Part shown: positions 1-10,525 of the stretch, in pieces
How positions within the stretch are numbered: the stretch's first letter is position 1
Layout of the letters: each line of letters begins with the position of its first letter
DNA from: Xiphias gladius
Taxonomy: Eukaryota; Chordata; Actinopteri; Istiophoriformes; Xiphiidae
Length of the DNA: 64,000 nucleotides
NCBI RefSeq assembly: GCF_016859285.1
Contig: NC_053408.1
Span: 10,245,213-10,309,212, forward strand
Reading direction: 5' to 3'
Position numbers and translations under genes: made by a program
The notes under the pieces: model-generated
Databases searched by the model: none
What the model was told of the DNA's origin: nothing
Seen by the model: only the letters and a program-made list of their open reading frames with translations

Positions 1-2252
1 CATGTATGTTCTAATTGGCGCCCTTTGAATAACAATGTTATGCTTACAAATTTAGCCCTGCTTTCTCTGAGGGCCTGCTCAGTGACACTCTTTTCTGTGC
101 CCTCTTCCTCCTCCTTCTCCACCTCTTCTTCCTCCAAACTCCTCTTCAATAACCCTTACTTAGTCCCTACCTGTTGTCTTTCTGTTCTGACACAAGCAGT
201 CTTTGAATTGGGAATATTTTCATGGTAGGTATTTGTTTCTGCTAAGTAATACCCTTCTCTGTGTCTGGCTTGCACCACACCCTGCCCAACTCTTTCTTGA
301 CATAGCTCTTCAATACCAACCATTGCAACACGTTGTTTGTTACTGCTGCTACCCGTTTCATTTGTATTGTTTCGATCGTTTATATGGCTAAGCTGGAAAT
401 CAAAGTTTAGTCAGATGATTTTTGTATGTAGCCGCACTTTGCCGTCACATTAAGAGCTTATTCTCAGCAGTTTAGAAACCTATTTCAAAGGACATTTCAT
501 CACAGTCTAAAATGTATTGGATGTCCAACAGGAATTTAACAGATCACCTATACTTTGGTGTATTAAAATTGTCTTTAAATATAAGTAGGGCATCACACTC
601 ACCCAGCTCTACACTGTCCGCCATTATTTGTGTTCTCACTTGGCTCTCTTATCTCCCTTCCAGCTGACACACACACAGAAATACGTCTTTATTCCTTAAA
701 CAACAAAAACAGATCATGAGATCAGGAAACTGGAAAGTGAAATAATTCAGTCTTCGTTTTAGGAGCCGAGAGGTTAAAAGTTCTCTCTGGGATCCATTTC
801 CTAAAAGATGCATCTGGTGTAATTTCCCCCCGAGACAGAGAAATCAATAACATACACAGGCACATACTATGAATCGATATGTCTGTTAAAAAAATGGATA
901 TTAGCTCATTTGTTGCAGTTTGACAGACAGTTATCGAGAGCAAGATGTGTATGTAGTGGCAAAATGATACCTTTCTACGTCCAGTCGATACTCTGCGCCA
1001 CCCAGTGCTACAGTATAAGTGTAGAATGCCCTAAAAGCCTTATCACCACTCTTTTCTAGACCTTTCTAGTGTTCTATACTGTCTGGTTTTGTGTGCTTGT
1101 ACTGTTAAGCTTATCGGAAATGCATGCCTGTCTTTCATCGTAGCATGCGACCGAGGTTTCGTGAGCCCCTCTATGTGTTTTGTTGCTGTCCCTCTCCTCT
1201 TTCATTCTCTCGCTGTTTGTGTTTATGTAGCATTTTTCCCCTTCAGAATTACAGGAAAAGGTTTGATTTGACAACAGTCTTTCTCTTTCTTTTTAACCTA
1301 CTCCCTGTCCCTGTGAGTCTTAAATATGAATACTCTTTGGCCTTCAGGCATCCTTTTGATAGAATGGAGAGCTGAGAGAGGGGTCACTGTCAGGGTCAGG
1401 GTAAAGATGAGGTGGGCAGAGATTCCCCCTTAACCAAATGTGAACACAGCCCTAGCAGAAGAGTCACCACAGATAAATGCAACAAACCCCTACACTCCTT
1501 ACTCCCTCTTTCCCTCCCCTCCCATGCTCGCTCATTGGGTTCCACTGAGCACAATGGGCCTGGCCCCAGGACTCAGCAGGCAGGGGGAGGGTCCTGACCC
1601 CAGGCAGGAATGTAAGCATGATGCCATGACCCTTCACACACGCACACACACACACACAAACACACACTTGTGTCTGTGGGGCAGATGCAGGGTAGTGTGG
1701 ATCTTGTTGACTTTTTCACCTTGTATCCAAACTCTGTCCCCTCAGGAGAAGAGTGAGTAGAGCCAGATAGAGGTAGAGGAGTGAGACAGGTCCAGTAGCC
1801 TCATGTTGCTGGAGAGAACAGGCTGATCCCCAGATGTAGCCCTGCCTGTAAGACAGGCTGAGTTTACATCCAGAGAGCAACCACTACTACACCTAGTCTG
1901 CTTCATTTTATTCTCTCATCATCACCACCATCTCTGTGTGCTTTCCATTTCCCTGCTGCTTCCTGTCCAGGTGTTTCACCTGTGATCTTTCCTTCATGTC
2001 TGTCGTGTCTGATGGTTTAGTGTTTGGAAACTGTCATTCCTACCTGTCATTCATTCTTCTTAGCACAATGTCTATAAAGCTAGTTAAATGCACCTGCAAA
2101 ATATTATCTGCGATCTAAAAGCAGTTTCAAGTAATGGTTGTCCCTAATTTAAAAGGCAAAGGTGCATTTAAGTGAGCGACAGTGCTAAGAGGCATTGTAG
2201 TTTGAAGATGTGATGTTAAAAGACGTTCTCTTTCTCTCGCCTTGTCCCTCAG
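1..2252 (+). other. last intron (partial) of the tcf7l2-like gene
   Basis: Non-coding sequence ending in a good 3' splice site: a pyrimidine-rich run followed by CAG at 2250-2252. The exon encoding the front of the C-clamp (CRARFG motif in the family) is not here, so it lies left of the window. The intron holds a CA microsatellite at 1636-1669 and a CTCF-like motif on the minus strand at 991-1008. Short ORFs show no recognisable protein. TCF7L2 is known for alternative small exons near its 3' end; none could be identified with confidence. Confidence 0.65.
1636..1669. repeat. interrupted (CA)n microsatellite
   Basis: Alternating CA with single-base interruptions, in the tcf7l2-like intron. 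Confidence 0.9.
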
Positions 2253-2709
2253 GAGAAAAAAAAAGTGCATTCGCTACATCCAAGGTGAAGGCAGCTGTGC
2301 CAGTCCTCCCTCTACGGACGGAAGCTTACTAGACTCCCCCCCATCCTCCCCCTCCTCAGTGGTTCCCTCCCCCTCCTCAAAAGAGTCCAAACCTCAGACT
2401 GAACAAATGCAACCTCTCTCACTGACTATGAAACCGGCCCACCAGCCACTCCACCACCCGCACCTCCTGGCTGGGCCTCCACCGCCATCTTTGGTTCAGC
2501 TGGAAAACTCTGCTGCAGCTAGCAAAACGCCCGGCGCCTCCTCCCACAACGGAGCCCTGGAGCACGGTGACGTCTCGTCCTCGCGGCAGCCGGGCTCCTC
2601 TGTGGCGTCCTCAATGGCCCGGCCCTCGGCATCGCTGTGTCATTCCCACTCGCTCCTCCCCTCCACGGCCCCTCAGCCTCTGTCGCTAGTGACCAAGTCT
2701 ATAGAATAG
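2253..2709 (+). CDS. tcf7l2: terminal coding exon of a TCF7L2-type TCF/LEF transcription factor (partial gene)
   Basis: TCF7L2 is a nuclear HMG-box factor that binds beta-catenin and switches Wnt target genes on or off. Only its C-terminal tail is in the window. The exon opens in phase 2 (the first G completes an Arg codon) and reads RKKKCIRYIQGEG, the end of the C-clamp DNA-binding extension. A Ser/Pro-rich stretch (SPPSTDGSLLDSPPSSP) follows. Two CtBP co-repressor motifs are visible, PLSLT at 2413-2427 and PLSLV at 2677-2691, and the protein ends VTKSIE before TAG at 2707-2709. Mammalian TCF7L1 has a different tail lacking this ending, while TCF7L2 ends in a near-identical VTKSLE. aldh18a1, also on human 10q, lies 60 kb away, which favours tcf7l2. 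A fish tcf7l1 paralogue that kept the long tail is the main alternative. An A9 run in coding sequence (2256-2264) lies just after the splice site. The HMG box and beta-catenin domain are upstream of the window. Confidence 0.85.
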
Positions 2710-4041
2710 TCTGCCCTATTCTTCGTCTCCTCTTTTCTAGCTCTGCACACACACACCTTTCTAGGCCCTCTCTCTGCCACATTTCACTTGCCGTCAGTCG
2801 TTTTTTCTTTATGTTCCTGTGCCATAAGGCTTTGAAATTTTTGTTTTTGTTTTATTAAGGTTCATTGGTCAATATTTGACCCATCATTATCAAAAAATCT
2901 AATTATTATAAAGAAATGATACAATGAGCTGTAGTATAGCTTTGTGAATCTGCCAAAATTTTTATGAATTTTGTTTTGTCTTTTTTGTAGTGTTAAACAG
3001 TGCAAACAGAAAAATTATCTAGTTCAACTTCAAAATGTTTAAAAGACGGATATAAAAAGGTAGGCTAGATTATTCGATGAGCCCTTTTCTTGAAAGAGTT
3101 GGTTCTCCTTCTTTATTTGTATTAAATACGAGCTTGCGAACCAATCATTTGACATCTGTTCAAACTCTAGGAGGGCATGAGGCTAGCGGTGACACCTCTC
3201 TGAGGAACAACTTTAATTGTGATGTTACTTGTTCTTGTTTAAATGTACAGAATAACGGGAAGGGGGGGGGCGATTACTGTGTTAAATATGCATTCTTCCA
3301 CTGCGTTGTCTATTTTCTTTGTTGTTTACCTTTGGGGTGGAGTCAGGCAAGTTGGGTGGGCTTGAGGGGAGGTCGGGGTGGGAGGGTTGAGGGTTATTAA
3401 ATTCAAAATGTCACAACGCTAGGACCAGTAGTATTTATTGCTTTAGAGATTGCTTGTTGTATCTTGTATGTGTCTCTTTTTGACTTTTTGTTTTCTTAAT
3501 ACATTGTAAAAATATTTTTTCTTAAGGTAAGCGACTTATATATGAATGATCCATTTTTACAAGGAGGTTTTAAAAGGCAAATCTTTTGTTATTGATTTCT
3601 TTCCTCGCTGAAAACCTGGATTCCACTCAGTGTACTGTGTAGATCTCATGAACAGAAGTATGCACAACTTCATTTCAAGAAATGCGTCTATAAGCCATCT
3701 TACAAAAAGAAGAAAAGAAAACTTGAAACAAGAGACAGTGGGTACCGTGTCTTCAGTGGTTGGAAAAGTGTCTAAAGCCCTTCTTTTTTATTGCACAGTC
3801 ACATCTCTCAGACTGTAGATTCGTGTACAGATTTTCCGTGCCAAATTTTGTGATAATTTTCTCTGCCCCTCTAACCATGCTGTAGGGATCTTTTTTTGTT
3901 TTGTTTTGTTGTTGTTTGTTTTTTTTAATTTCGATACCATTCTTTGCTGTGACGTTACATAGATTGCTATGTATGTAGTATAAATGTTGCTATAACAAAT
4001 GTGTTTGGTAGCAAATTGTCAAATATTAAAAATTTAAACTT

Positions 4042-4047
4042 AATAAA
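4042..4047 (+). terminator. tcf7l2: proximal polyadenylation signal AATAAA, tcf7l2-like gene
   Basis: Canonical AATAAA within the 3'UTR. Its use would shorten the 3'UTR by about 450 bases. Usage is not known. Confidence 0.4.
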
Positions 4048-4439
4048 AAGACGGACATCATACTGTATAAACCCACAAGGGCCAAATTATGTATATTAGG
4101 AGGTTCATAAAAAAACTATTAAATACAAAAAAATACACAAACTGCCACTTTTAAGTACACTACTACATATAGGTAGATAGAAAAAATAGGCATGTTGATG
4201 TTGCAAGAGGCTGTAAAAAAAGCTACAAGAGAATCATCCACTCGGTGCCATTGTAGTTGACATGACGCGACTGTAATCTGTCGATTTCTTCTCTGGTTTA
4301 TTAAGATGCTAATGATAAATAGTTTGAATGTTTCCTTAACGGCTGTGATGTTCCTGTTCTATTTTATGCTCTTATCTTTTTGTTTGTTTGTTTTTTCCTG
4401 TTATTTTAAATGGTTCCAAAACCATGTTTTTTTGTAATG

Positions 4440-4492
4440 AATAAATGTTTATGCTGTACAGTCTCTGTAGCATGCAGTTCTGTATTAATAAA
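4440..4492 (+). terminator. tcf7l2: paired distal polyadenylation signals, tcf7l2-like gene
   Basis: Two AATAAA hexamers at 4440-4445 and 4487-4492, the second followed within 10-30 bases by GU-rich and U-rich sequence typical of a cleavage region. These are the best candidates for the main transcript end. Confidence 0.65.
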
Positions 4493-7400
4493 AGCAACTT
4501 AGTATGTGCACATCTGTGTCTTCCTTTTTATTCGGAAAAATCCACTGGCAGGTGCAGCGATCTGAGAAAATGTTTAACCAGCATCTCAGCAAGTAGCTCC
4601 TACTCAGCTTCAGTTCTCCTCCACAGTTCACAACAGAGGGTCATCAAAGATGTAAGATCTTAAAATCGGTTTAATAAAGCAGTTGTCTATGATCATGTCT
4701 CATGCTGCCTTTGGAGAACATTGTCATTGTTATTTAAAAAAGTAAATACCGTTTCAAGTTTTGTGAAATGCAAATAGTAACATAAAACAGAGGGCAGACA
4801 TTGTTACCTATCTAAGCACCACCAGAAAGAAAAGACGTGATCTCGGATAGGTAATCTGACAAACCTGTCTCTACTTTATTCAAGTGGAGCTCGAGAAAAC
4901 AAACATTTAGTTTATATTTCGTTGAGATAATAAAGACAGAGGATCTTTTAGTTCAGTTCAAGAATCTCCTGTTGTGTGGCTGTTGTTTTCACTGCTCTGT
5001 GTTTGCACACGTACAAAATAACCCCATGCTTAAATATAATGTAGTTAATTAGAAAATATTTACAATCATCAGCCTTTGAACAGTCATAAATGTCTTGTTT
5101 TCAGATTCACCCATTAAAAATATGTTAGCAAACTACAGTAATAAGCTCCAAACAGCAGATTGTGGCTTGACTGGTTCTTGAATACTCACAGGTTCCCAGT
5201 TGTGATTTACTGGGTTTTTCCGGGCTGTAGTTGTTAAATTTAGTTGATTACTTGAGCTGCATTTACACACCTACTATACTTTAGCAGCAAAAATGATGTG
5301 GAACATTTCCAGGGAACATTCAACTGTTCATCAGCTAAAACAGAATGATGTGTCCTTTTTTTAAGCAGACAGCTGCTGACAGAGAGTAATACTCAATCTC
5401 TGTATCTAATTAAATGGATGATCTGTAGACAAAGTATGAACAAAACTGGAAAAAACTGGTATTGTCAGGTGTTATATTTGCCAAAAATGTTTTATCCGGA
5501 CTATCAAGTGTTTGTATATACTGTTTATTATTTATACATGTTCAAACATCTAATTCTACTCGTCGTGTTTTTTGCTTTTTTCTCTATAGTGTTGTAGCAG
5601 TGCACTATTTTATCACCGTAAGAGTACATCTGATACAATTTAGACTCACTGCAGTGCTTCTTTCAAGTTTCGCATTTGCTACACACATCTTATCATTAAA
5701 AAGATCAGGTTTTCTCCAGGGCCTACTGCACAAGCCAACATTACAACACTTCAGCAAACTGAATGCCTTGTTCCGAGTAGATCTGCCTTGTATCCAGATA
5801 GGAACACTGACCAGAATGGCTCAAACAAACAAAGGGCTTGTTTCACACCAGGTGTCGAAATGCATCTCTGAAGCAGCATGAGCGACCACTTGTAATTAAA
5901 TTCCCTGCTCAGTTTGGATTTCATCTAAGAAGAAACAACAAGTGCTGCTAAACAGAGAAAAATATATATCAGCACAAGACCGTACGGTGCATACAGAACA
6001 GAGAGGAGGAACATGGATGGTGTTTGGTTGCCTGTGTCAGTTACGGATTAAACCTACCGTATGGGATTAAGTGTAGGCAAATCAACCGTGTTTGGGTGCT
6101 TTGTTGTGCTATTTTTATGTGATCCAAGATTGATTTTTGCTCACACAGTGGTACATGCAGCACATAAATGCATCTCTAGGCCATAGTTACTCTATGTCGC
6201 AATGTATTTTCAGCTGTCTGAATCACCAAGAATTAATTTTTGCGCCAAGTATCAAAAAGACCTCCGCGGCGCCTAAAATTTGCAGATATTTTTAGAAAAA
6301 GTGGAGAGTACAAAACAATAAAGAAGACTGAAGAACCATGCTGGAAACTGGAGGGAAATGTTAGAACTACTGAAGAGAAAAGTTCTTGATGCTCTGATCC
6401 CTACACCTAATAAGACAAATCCCCTTTAACCATGTGTGCCATTTATACATGTTTCTCATGCAAATGGACCTCTCGTGCTAAATTAATAATAAAGTGAAAC
6501 TTTGCTAATCTCCATAGGGAAATTCTCCATTTCCTTGCTTCCATCTACGTGTAGGCCAGAGTTCAGGATAAGCACAGAGCAGCACATCTGGAGCTGGTAG
6601 AGGCTCAGTGACTGGGTGAAGTCACTTAAACAAGGCTGATTCTTGCTGACAAAAGGGGGCTTGTACATTACTGTGTGCATTGTGGTTGCCCATTAGCAAA
6701 AGAATTCAAAGTATTCTGACATTAAGATCATTTGGCACTCGACACATTGAGCACTTGGAAACTGTTGCTGGATGTTTAATCATAGCCATGATTTAATTTT
6801 GCGTTGGGTTAGAGAGGAATTTTCTTGCTATTTCATCTGTGAAATATTATCAGTGAAGCATTTAAGCTCTTCCAGTGGCACCCTGTCAGTAGTTATGTCA
6901 GGAAATTTGTATACAAATTCTCTGTATCAGAAATATCACACAGGCGTTACATTGCAATCAAAGCAGGTTGTGTTGTTTAGGTTGGTCCCCACTTACATGA
7001 CGTTCTCAATGGCTAAACAACAGATTTTGCAATAACGCAGGCCCTGCGTGTGTGTGTGTGTGTGTACATGCTCGCAAGCGAGTGCAACATTTTACGGATC
7101 CACTCTGTGCACTGAGGAGAGCAGCACCGATTTCTTATTTAGTTGAAGTTTGCTTGAATCTACAAAGTAGCCAAGCAAACAACGAAAAAGTCCCAAAGTA
7201 AAGCTGAAAATCTGCGTGCATGTTGTTGTTGAACATGGCCATAATGTACAGCTCATCCTCTAATGAATACCAAGCAAAGAAGAGCTGAAACCAGGGGGAT
7301 AGGTTCAGTTGTGATCAAGCAAATGTGGGACTCTTCTTTGTTCCCTTTGAATGTGTACAGTATGCACACTTAATACATTTGTGTGGGCTATACCCTTGAA

Positions 7401-8068
7401 CTATAAACCATTAGACTAGCGACGTATAACATGGAAACGTCCGTGACAGTTCTATTACATTTCAAAAAGGAGGAAAGTCTTTGTATACCTGAGTAAAGAA
7501 ATGATGTTTTTTTGATGTGATTGTGGCATGGAGGAACAATGTTGAAGGCCATTGCTGCAGGCAAGCATACAAATCAGAAATCATTGCAAAACATTAAATA
7601 TGTCCCCTAGGTTACAACAAACAAAATACACAAAGATATTGTTTCGGATGTTATTAAAAAAAGAGATGTATATCCCTGACCCTGATCACAGTGTTAGGAT
7701 AAAATTGAAAGGTTAAAGAAATGGCCGCAGCATAGCATAAACATCTTCAACCTCCTTTGCTGAAAATAAAAATGCATTTTCATACAGCTTCACATTAACA
7801 GATTTACTGTATCTTGTCCTCCATAATGATATCCCTCTTTTCACCCCAATTAAGGTTAATATGGAGTTACATGAAAAGAGGATAGAGGTTCTCTGTTCGG
7901 TTTCTCTGTGTAGACATGTTTTTCGAAGGTGCTCTTTAGTTTGGAGCCGCTGCTTTTTGAGAAAGGAGTTCTCATACCACTCGTGAAGCAAAGAAATTAG
8001 CCTGAAAAAAAAAAGTCTGAATTGTGTTGATAGTTCAAAAGAACTTATTGAAACCAACTCCGATGCAC

Positions 8069-8166
8069 AGCAGCCGGGCTGTGACCTTCATCAGGGAGGA
8101 GCAAACATTCATTCATTCCTCAAGCACTTTGGCATGCTGTTCCCTGAAGAAGACCACTGCGCAGCC
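8069..8166. repeat. imperfect inverted repeat, probable transposon remnant
   Basis: The left arm (8069-8096), read on the minus strand, begins CCCTGATGAAGGTCACAG. The right arm (8142-8166), read on the plus strand, begins CCCTGAAGAAGACCACTG. About four-fifths of positions match, and the arms are separated by about 45 bases. The CTGATGAAGG-CAC core resembles a motif common in fish retroelement tails, but the family cannot be named. Confidence 0.45.
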
Positions 8167-8185
8167 AACAAAATTCATGGGTTCC

Positions 8186-8221
8186 AAAAAAAAACACACA
8201 CACACATATATATATATATAG
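8186..8221. repeat. compound microsatellite A9-(CA)n-(TA)n
   Basis: A run of A, then alternating CA, then alternating TA, read directly. Confidence 0.9.
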
Positions 8222-9814
8222 TACAGCAAGGTCTGAGTGTTTCAAACGCTGTTATGTCATACTCTCATACCTTGATTTGAAAAAAATATCAATTCAGACT
8301 GTTAAAAGTGCAGGTAAAAGTTCTTTTTGAAATCTTTTTTTTTTTTTTAAAGTACTTTCTGTAAAAGAGTCCACCCTATATTATCAGAATCATAGCAAAC
8401 ATTTGACAGACACAAATGCAGGATCTGGCTAAATTCTACAATAACTGAAATGAGGACTGTGGTGCTACAGTATTTTGACAAAAATGTTCATGGGTAATGC
8501 CGTTTTTTTATTGAAAATTTGCTTAAATAAACACAAAAACATTTTAGAGATCGGCAGAAGATGTAAGCACTCGAACATCATGAGATTCTCACTTGGCAAA
8601 TTTTGCAAATTAAACTGAATGTTTCCTCTTTATGATATTGGATGCATCCTTTTTCCATATCTTTTTCTCTTTGTTAAGGAAATTAAATTTAGGATTATCT
8701 GTTACCATATGTTTGCCATATGTCGCTATACGCTTTGTGCTATGGAGCTACAAATAATTGAGTTGCATGCATATTCAGCCAAATATATGCAACTTTGAAA
8801 AAAAATCCAGTTTTTGACAAACACAGTAAATTAAAAGTAAGTAAAAGAGCTCCTGGAGAGTAGGAGCCAGGAAAGTGAAAGTATTTTGCTTTTAGAAATC
8901 ATAGTGGTTACTTCTTCTCATATGTCAGTAGCTTTTGTTACTCATAACCCCTTGTCTATACCAGTTTTTATACATTTTAATAAATACCACTGAGTAACTT
9001 GTAAATTAAATATCATCTTCTTTTCCAAAACTAATGTTGAAAGAATCATCCCACTCTTTATTCGGTAACAATTGTCCTCTAACCTTGAAGAACAAAAATG
9101 ATGCACATGAAAGGTGGGTATTTTGGGAGATTTTCTCTTTTCTACAATATGAAACAGTCTCTTTTATCTAAAAAATAAATAGGGCCTACCACAAGAGGGA
9201 AAATTTGGTACAATTTGGTGCACGGTGAATTCCCTAAAGGACTATTCCGCAGTGTGCCGGTAACAAGGCCAACTTTAATCAGAAAGATTTTGGATCCATT
9301 AAGGCCATATTGTGTATATTGCACTACAACAGATTCTCATAAGAGGGACAATGAAAGCAGCGATCAAGTACACAGAAGGGGGGAATGAGCAACAGGGAGT
9401 GCAGGGATGTTCCATCAGAGAAGAATTTAAGTAATTCAGACCAGAACATGGAGAGGCTTTTTCTTTTATTTATCACAAGTCCCTCTCATAAACCTACAGC
9501 CCTCCTTTAAAAATTACACAATGTCTGATGTATGAAACCAAAAGGTCACGCAGAGGCAACAATTGGGCAACAACACAGAAGTAAAAGAAGAAACAGATTG
9601 CAGTATCTATTGTGTTCCTCATTTTAGGACAATCAGTTGCTTTTAGAGACCCCTCACATGTGACCACTATAGCTATGACCATGAAAGTGTTATTTAAACC
9701 ACACCTACTCAAATCACATTCATCCAATCAGTAGTTGTCATGACTGATGAATTCAAAGCTGCGCTATATGGGCGATCAATGAGACAAGTGTTGAAATGTC
9801 TCGTTGTTGAGCTT

Positions 9815-10119
9815 ATTATTTGATTTACAGAAAATCAATTGACAACAACTGTGACAATTATTTAAGTCATCTGTCCAGTAAAAATGCCAAATATTTGCTG
9901 ATTACAGCTTCTCAAATGTGAGAATTCACTGCTTTACTCTGTTTTATATCATTGTAAGTTTGGGTCTTGGGCTGGTTGTTGGACAAAACAAGCACTTTGG
10001 AGAAATCAACAACCCTGGGAAATTCTATAAAAAAAAAACCATTTTCATTGACTAAATTACTCCAATAAATAACCAACAGATGAATCGATACTGAAAACAT
10101 TCATATGTTGCAACCCTAA
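9815..10119. mobile_element. decayed non-autonomous DNA transposon copy (fish dispersed repeat)
   Basis: The text matches, from memory, a very common fish repeat of about 300 bases. Landmarks in order are an AT-rich left end with AATCAATTGACA, then AAAATGCCAAATATTTGCTG, then CAGCTTCTCAAATGTGAG, then GGACAAAACAAGCA, and a right end with AACAGATGAATCGATACTG followed by GTTGCAACCCT. In this family the ends read as related terminal sequences (GGGTTGCAAC type), as in hAT-like elements. There is no ORF of its own. Boundaries are approximate and the superfamily is inferred. Its right end runs into a 34-bp palindrome. Confidence 0.65.
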
Positions 10120-10145
10120 ATGGGACCATGGTCTCATTTAGGGTT
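10112..10145. repeat. 34-bp near-perfect palindrome, no loop
   Basis: The two 17-base halves are reverse complements except for one reciprocal mismatch (a G opposite a T); the centre is CCATGG at 10126-10131. The outer ends read AACCCTAAA and TTTAGGGTT. The left half overlaps the right end of the transposon copy described before it. Confidence 0.85.
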
Positions 10146-10244
10146 AATCGGTGTTAAGTGTGAATCAGTGATCTACCGCATGATCTTGACGCCGCTGTGA
10201 TTAATACTTTTGTATCAACAATGGATCACATGACTACTTGTATA

Positions 10245-10525
10245 TGAAAGGGGTCACTCTTAGTGACAATCCCACAGAGAATTATCACCAATTTTACAGT
10301 TGTCCTCAGCTCTACATAGCTTTTTAGCATCTTGAAGCTCACCGTTTTGGTTTTCCCGGGCCACCACTTTACTGTTTCGGTTCCCTCTCGTCACTCTCAT
10401 CAGTGTTGTTTCTGGGGGCACAGCAGGCAGCAGTTTCAGCAAAAAACTCTGAAAACCCACTGTACACTCTCTGAACATAGTGGAGCATTTAGCAGCTAAA
10501 GGGCCAGAGTAAATATTGGACTTCA
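10245..10525. mobile_element. second dispersed fish repeat fragment
   Basis: Recognised by phrases common in fish interspersed repeats: CCCACTGTACACTCTCTGAA, followed by CATTTAGCAGCTAAAGGGCC. The copy is diverged and has no coding capacity. The class is not known to me. The boundaries are rough. Confidence 0.5.

Larger units (their letters stand above)
2710..4512 (+). other. tcf7l2: 3' untranslated region of the tcf7l2-like gene
   Basis: This is AU-rich non-coding sequence from the stop codon to the last clustered polyadenylation signals. Signals are seen at 4042-4047, 4440-4445 and 4487-4492 (all AATAAA). The last is followed by a GU/U-rich segment at about 4500-4530, so the main cleavage site is probably near 4505-4515. 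A G-rich block at 3354-3393 could fold as an RNA G-quadruplex. The final 200 bases are non-repetitive, and I would expect them to be conserved among vertebrates, but I cannot test that here. The exact 3' end is inferred. Confidence 0.7.
4513..9814. other. intergenic, AT-rich; no gene seen
   Basis: No ORF in this stretch resembles a known protein, and no pair of splice sites encloses a convincing exon. It contains a short GT run (7048-7065), a CA/TA compound microsatellite (8186-8221), a T-rich patch near 8330-8350 and an imperfect inverted repeat (8069-8166). It is the start of a roughly 50 kb gene desert between the TCF gene and the crystallins. Confidence 0.7.

Noticed and set aside
1746..1752. 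Possible 7-base microexon (GAGAAGA) between a CCCCTCAG acceptor and a GTGAGT donor in the tcf7l2-like intron
   Set aside because: The splice words are good and the start resembles the next exon, but seven bases code for too little to test, and no family exon of this kind is known to me.
7713..8057. 114-residue minus-strand ORF
   Set aside because: AT-rich, low-complexity composition without any recognisable domain. It overlaps a repeat remnant.
10112..10145. miRNA precursor or telomere-repeat insertion at the palindrome
   Set aside because: There is no loop, and only one telomere-like unit on each side.
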